Source: Globodera rostochiensis
Lineage: Eukaryota > Nematoda > Chromadorea > Rhabditida > Heteroderidae
Assembly (NCBI GenBank): GCA_018350325.1
Contig: JAEVLN010000010.1
Location: forward strand, 2,542,001 to 2,606,000
Direction: 5' to 3'
Length of the DNA: 64,000 bases
Below, piece by piece: positions 59,677 to 64,000 of this stretch. How positions within the stretch are numbered: the first letter of the stretch is position 1; each line of letters begins with the position of its first letter. The notes under the pieces were generated by a model, which searched no databases, had not been told where the DNA came from, and saw nothing but the letters and a program-made list of their open reading frames with translations. Position numbers and translations under genes: made by a program.

Positions 59677-62641
59677 TCAACACAGCTTTAGACACCACAA
59701 TGGCCCACTGAACCATCCAGTTTTGTCCTGAGTTGGCGCCTCATCACGGCACTTTGGCTTGTCCCTTGGACAAAGTGTCGTCGAGCCGTACAAACTCTTG
59801 CAATTTTGATTAACAATTGGCAGTTTGCCAAGAATGCTTCCAACAATTGGTGTTTGGTCAAGACAGACGGACCCTAAACTTTTTGTTTAAATAAAAAGCA
59901 AAATTTTAATTATTTTTAAAAATTGTTTATTAAAATTTTAATAACAAAATTACCTACCTTGGCCAGAATAGAAATTCAGCACAATTTTGTCAGGTGTTAC
60001 TTGAGCCTGGATAAAGCCTCCGGTTGTCCAGCTTAACAGCTCCTCCGCGCCAGCGATGTTCAGCCACCAATGAGCGGAAGGAAAACTAAAAAATTAAATT
60101 ATTCAAAAAGCATTTTAAATAAAATTATTAATTAATTAAAACACGTGTCTTTTCAAACTCTTAAAAAATATTCTTATTTGAAATTCAAATGTTTAAATTA
60201 GATAATTTCTTACTGTAAAAGGACTTTGGCTTTTCCTTTCATTTCGTCTGCCGTTTTTTTGAATTCTTCCCAGTGCTCTTGACTTCGATCCGTCGCTGCA
60301 CCAGCGCCAGAAATGATGTAATCGAACGTGTTGCCGTCCGACTGGGTCAACTGCAGATGCTGCAGGTTATGGTCATGACCGCTCAAATAAGCCTTAAAAT
60401 ATGAATTTTCAAAGAATTTTTTTCTCTTGGAAAATTTTTTGTAGTTATAATGGCTTTTTAAATTGCTTACCGTGACTTTATTTTTGCGCATCAGTTGATC
60501 CATTTCGGTAAGGCAATTGTTGTAGAAGCCATGCTTGCCGACAGGAATACATCGGGTAATGGCCAACAACAAATAAATAATTGGCACTTCAAAGTAAAAA
60601 TGTAAAATAAATATTTTTTTTTAAGTTGGTTCATCTACTTGGACTGCTCGATGGATTGCTTCATCCAGTCGTCCTGTTCCTTGGCGAATTTGTCCTTGCC
60701 CGGCAATGGCTCCTTTGGGTTCTTGTTGGACTCGTGAAAGATCCAAGCCAAATAACTGTCACTTTTGATGTCCTCCGTCTCACCGCATTTCAAAATCTAA
60801 GAAAACAAAAATTCTTAATGAAATTAAAACAAAAATTCCAAACTTTTTAACTTTTTGATTTTTTTAAAACAAATTTGATAGAAATTCATAGATTTGTTAG
60901 CGTCCAATTTGAATTACTATTTTGCCATTACCGTATCAATCATCAGAAATTCCACCACCGTATTTTTCTTGTTTTTGCTGGTAGAACCAAACTCGTATTT
61001 GACCTTATACCATGGTTTGTTCTCGCTCTCAGCGGGAAATGTCCTGAATTTATTATCCAATATTATCAAAAAAACTTTTATTATGTTTCCCGGCATCCAA
61101 TTTTATCAAAAAAAACTTTTATGGCGAAAATAATTTTTCTAAAATGATTCCCGGCCAATCACCATGTATTCTACAAAAAAATTGGCCACTTTTGTTTTTG
61201 AATTTGATATTAAATTTTTTTTAAATCTCGCCATCTGCTGCTGCCAGTCCGCTGTGTGTAATCAATTTGTGCCTGGGCACTGCCGTGCCGATCATGGTTG
61301 CCAAGAATTGGATACCACGGCACATCGAGCAACGGCTTGTCGTAAACGTTTTCAAAAGTTGACTGAAAAATTTTTCGGCTTTTTTTAGTCTAAAATATGT
61401 GTACTTCAAATCTGCCATCCTTCACTTCCCGGACTCCATTCCAATAAAAGTTGTCCCCTAAAATTAAAATGTTGTTAAATTTTATTTAAAATTGAATATA
61501 TTAATCCTTACCAAGGTTGACAACAAATTGTGGCTGCTCATCTTTGGCCAATATTTTCATTGCGGCTGCAACGCTTCGTTGTGCATGCGTTGTGTATGGA
61601 TTCACCGGTTGCCACATTGAGCTGCCTAAAGTAAAAAATATTTTAAAAAAAATTTTTTAAATCTAAAAAGCAAACAAATTTTGCCCGGGTAAAATTGACT
61701 ACATTCTCAAGGTACAAAAATTTTTTCAAAATGTGAAAATCTAAGATTTTTTTTTGGAATTGATTTAAAATATTTTTGTACAAATTAATTTTAAATTGGT
61801 TAATTTTAAAGGGCTCCTCTGATTTAAGAGCTGATCAAAAAATGACTAAATTTTCTAAATCATTACCACAACAAAGAAATCTAAGAGCAAATTAAACACA
61901 TAGCCCAGTTAAAAATGAGAATTAATATTTTAAATAAAAAATATTAGCATTTATTTTTGTTGAAACCGTTTGGGTATAATTAGTAATAGAAAAGGAAAAC
62001 TGAGAGAGCAAATTAATCAAATTGACCCTTTTAAGAATGGGAATATCATTTTTTGAGTTAAAATATTCCATTATTTTAAAAACATTTTTTGTTGAAACAG
62101 TTTAAGAATGATTAATGATAATATACAGGGGTGTGCACGGATACTAATTTTAGTATCCGTATTCGTCCGTCCTCAAAATCTCATATCCGTTATCCGTCCG
62201 TATCCGTGACCTTCCAAAATCCCATATCCGGATATCCGCGGATAGACAACGGATATATCCGGATAAGTGGATTTTTCATATCCGTTATCCGCCCGTATCC
62301 GGATATATGCGCGGATATCCGGATATCCGGATATCCGTGCACACGCCTGATAAAATATATTAAAGTGATCATCGACCTCCCATGTCGCCGATGATGAAGA
62401 AGGTCAGTTTGTCCAGCTTGTCAAAGTTGCTCTTTCTGCACGTCTCCGGGTTGTAATTGGGGTCAACATTTGGACCTTTGGAGCACATTACGCGCACTTC
62501 CCACTGGGGGAACTGGAAAAGGCCTGCCTTGTCATTGGGCAACATTCGATGCCGACTCGAAGAATTTGTTGTGCCATCTTTGGCCAAGCAAAATGTTGTG
62601 GCCAAATACAACAAAGACAGTTGTTGGATCAACAGCAGCAT
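59677..62641 (-). CDS. ACP5: Tartrate-resistant purple acid phosphatase (ACP5-like), with a frameshift
   Basis: A secreted binuclear-metal phosphatase. The N-terminus MLLLIQQLSLLYLATTFCLA is a signal peptide. Metal-binding motifs appear in order across the minus-strand exons: FFIIGDMGG (near 62380), LGDNFYWNGV (61455), LGNHD (61310), VVGHYPMYS (60560) and LSGHDHNLQHL (60370). The last exon gives a Cys-containing C-terminal extension (CPRDKPKC, PLWCLKLC) beyond the usual TRAP end. The exon pair around 61230/61040 joins through a GC donor (AGATG|GCGAGA). One lesion: after HYPMYS an extra T at 60543 throws the frame, while the following VGKHGFYNNCLTEMDQL continues in the other frame. This is either an inactivating mutation or an assembly error. 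Intron 1 contains the GGATATCCG element. Confidence 0.88.
62129..62346. mobile_element. GGATATCCG-rich element with inverted ends
   Basis: Starts GGGGTGTGCACGGATACT and ends with ATCCGTGCACACGCC, an inverted terminal match of at least 12 bp (GTGTGCACGGAT). The interior is made of TATCCGTTATCCGTCCGTAT and GGATATCCGGATATCC words. It sits inside intron 1 of the phosphatase gene. A related word cluster (CATATCCGGATATATC) occurs near 25755. Confidence 0.65.
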
Positions 62642-63880
62642 AAGAATCTTTTTTTTTGTAAGCGGTAAAAATTATTTTGATCAATTTGCATATTTGGTAG
62701 ACAATTGTTGGTTGGTAAAATAATTTTGAATAGTTTAGATCGCAATTTTTGATTTGTTTTTCAAATTACTAGAGACTAGCAAACAAGATTTTTCGGAATT
62801 GAGATGGGATCAAGGCAATCTCGACCCAATCGCTCGGGAGTTCGACAAATCTTGCCCTCCGGCAATCCGAATTCAAAAAAGGTTTGGTCGGGATCTTGAT
62901 TTCGGAATCCCGAATTCAAGCCCATGGAATCACGAGAAAATTCGACGGGAGCCCGATTTTTTGATCAAATTGATGCAAAGCTTGCTTTATTATCCTAAAA
63001 TAAAATTGTTTTTAATTAAAATTTAACTTCAGCAAGGCTTCAAAGAATGAATGGCAAGTCAAAAACATTAAAAATAAATTTTTGTTTTTTCCTCAAGGTT
63101 AACCAAACAAACTATTGGTGGTGCAAAACAAAATCAAGATAATTTCCACAAAAATTATTGCCCGTATCGATGATGATCGTGTTCGCTTAATAGTTAGCAC
63201 TTTTTCACAAAAATATTTTTTGGAACCTGTTTCACAAAATTCCTCTACTCGCCCTTCAAATAATTAAAGTACGTGGTGTGTCTATCAAATGGTTACCGAT
63301 TCAGTGAATTGATAGCATTTTCGCTGGAGGGGTTGTTTGTTTAGTTCACGATGAGAGAGTTTCATTAATAAAGGCATTCGATGCGCAAAACAATTTTTTT
63401 GTAATGCCAATCCCAAAAAGAGCATTTGCATTTAGATCAGGATCAGGCTTTACAACGATTAAAAATCCTGTTTTCATGATATCCTGATCATGGTGCTCCG
63501 ACAATTTATTCTGAAATTATTTTTTGCCATTTATAAAAACAAAATTCGTTGTTCTATTTTTAAATAGCTTGAGTGTCAGGATTTTTTTAAAATATTTTTT
63601 TACATTTTTTTTGCAAATTTTACTTGAGTTTAAATATTTGTCGAAAATGTTTAAAATCAATTTAAATATTTTTTACGAGAACAAGCCCTAGCTGTTGCAA
63701 AGAATTGACAAAGTATTCAAAGCGAACTGATTCCATTTTTTATTTGGTAACAAAAGTTTATTAGTCACATATAAAACAAATTTTAACTTGTATGATAAAT
63801 TGTATTTACTAGCATTTGTTAATATGATTAACAATTAAGAGGAAATTTAAATTTAATAATTAGTCAAAAAAAAGTTCAAA
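62642..63880. other. Intergenic, no supported gene
   Basis: Upstream of the phosphatase gene. A GC-richer block at 62785-62960 with TTCGGAATCCCGAATTC words resembles the dispersed repeats at 8200 and 33050. The rest is AT-rich, with no exon chain. Confidence 0.5.
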
Positions 63881-64000
63881 TTAAAGTGCAATGTCTTCAG
63901 TCTTCCGATTTCCATCTCCGACATCAAAATTGTTTTCATATTTTTTTACAAATAAATAGGCACGAAGGACGATGGAGTACAGCCAAATATTCAGGACCAT
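63881..64000 (-). CDS. 3' end of an unidentified minus-strand ORF (partial)
   Basis: Forty codons are open from the window edge to TAA at 63883-63881. The product has a hydrophobic stretch (VLNIWLYSIVLRAYLFV) followed by a charged tail (KKYENNFDVGDGNRKTEDIA). An ATG falls exactly at the window end and may be internal. Composition is coding-like and GC-richer than the surroundings, but the rest of the gene is outside the window and the family is unknown. Confidence 0.4.
   Translation of the reverse strand: MVLNIWLYSIVLRAYLFVKKYENNFDVGDGNRKTEDIAL

Overview
The window looks like an AT-rich nematode genome, most likely a plant-parasitic tylenchid such as a cyst nematode. The evidence is intron-dense genes with short introns, ttttcag trans-splice-like acceptors directly before start codons, three Sre-like serpentine chemoreceptors, many small secreted proteins, and an unusual number of GC-AG introns (at least four of roughly ninety modelled). 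The species call is an inference. Gene models were spliced by eye, so every multi-exon CDS span includes introns.

Layout. 1-17.3 kb: no gene I can support. It holds AT-rich sequence with GC-rich islands, long poly-G/poly-C tracts, minisatellites and two copies of a MITE family with 8-bp target duplications (11061-11497 and 16087-16555). 17.4-27 kb: three tandem chemoreceptor genes (+), with a dispersed repeat between and upstream of them and an unrelated secreted protein on the minus strand. 27.6-30 kb: a DGAT2/MOGAT acyltransferase (+). 31-32 kb: a Cys-rich secreted protein (-). 34.7-38.7 kb: a complete GH63 mannosyl-oligosaccharide glucosidase (+). 39.2-45 kb: two divergently oriented family-4 glycosyltransferases of bacterial appearance with signal peptides and spliceosomal introns; one copy is decaying.

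47-59.5 kb is a cluster of probable secreted proteins. It holds a paralogous pair sharing a new four-cysteine domain (161 aa and 309 aa). The longer member carries seven consecutive phase-0 micro-exons (24-45 nt), so any of them could be skipped without changing frame. Next is a minus-strand gene that joins a signal peptide, a ~265-residue Thr/Ser/Asn-x-Thr repeat region and a C-terminal linker-histone H1 globular domain. Two more orphan secreted proteins follow. 59.7-62.6 kb holds a tartrate-resistant (purple) acid phosphatase gene with a single-base frameshift. The last 120 bases contain the 3' end of a further minus-strand ORF.

The strongest candidates for undescribed biology are the secreted mucin-like/H1 fusion, the micro-exon secreted gene and its family, and the bacterial-type glycosyltransferase pair. 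None can be proved from sequence alone. The decisive tests are RNA-seq/Iso-Seq for the splice models, profile searches for the domains, and phylogeny for the transferred genes.
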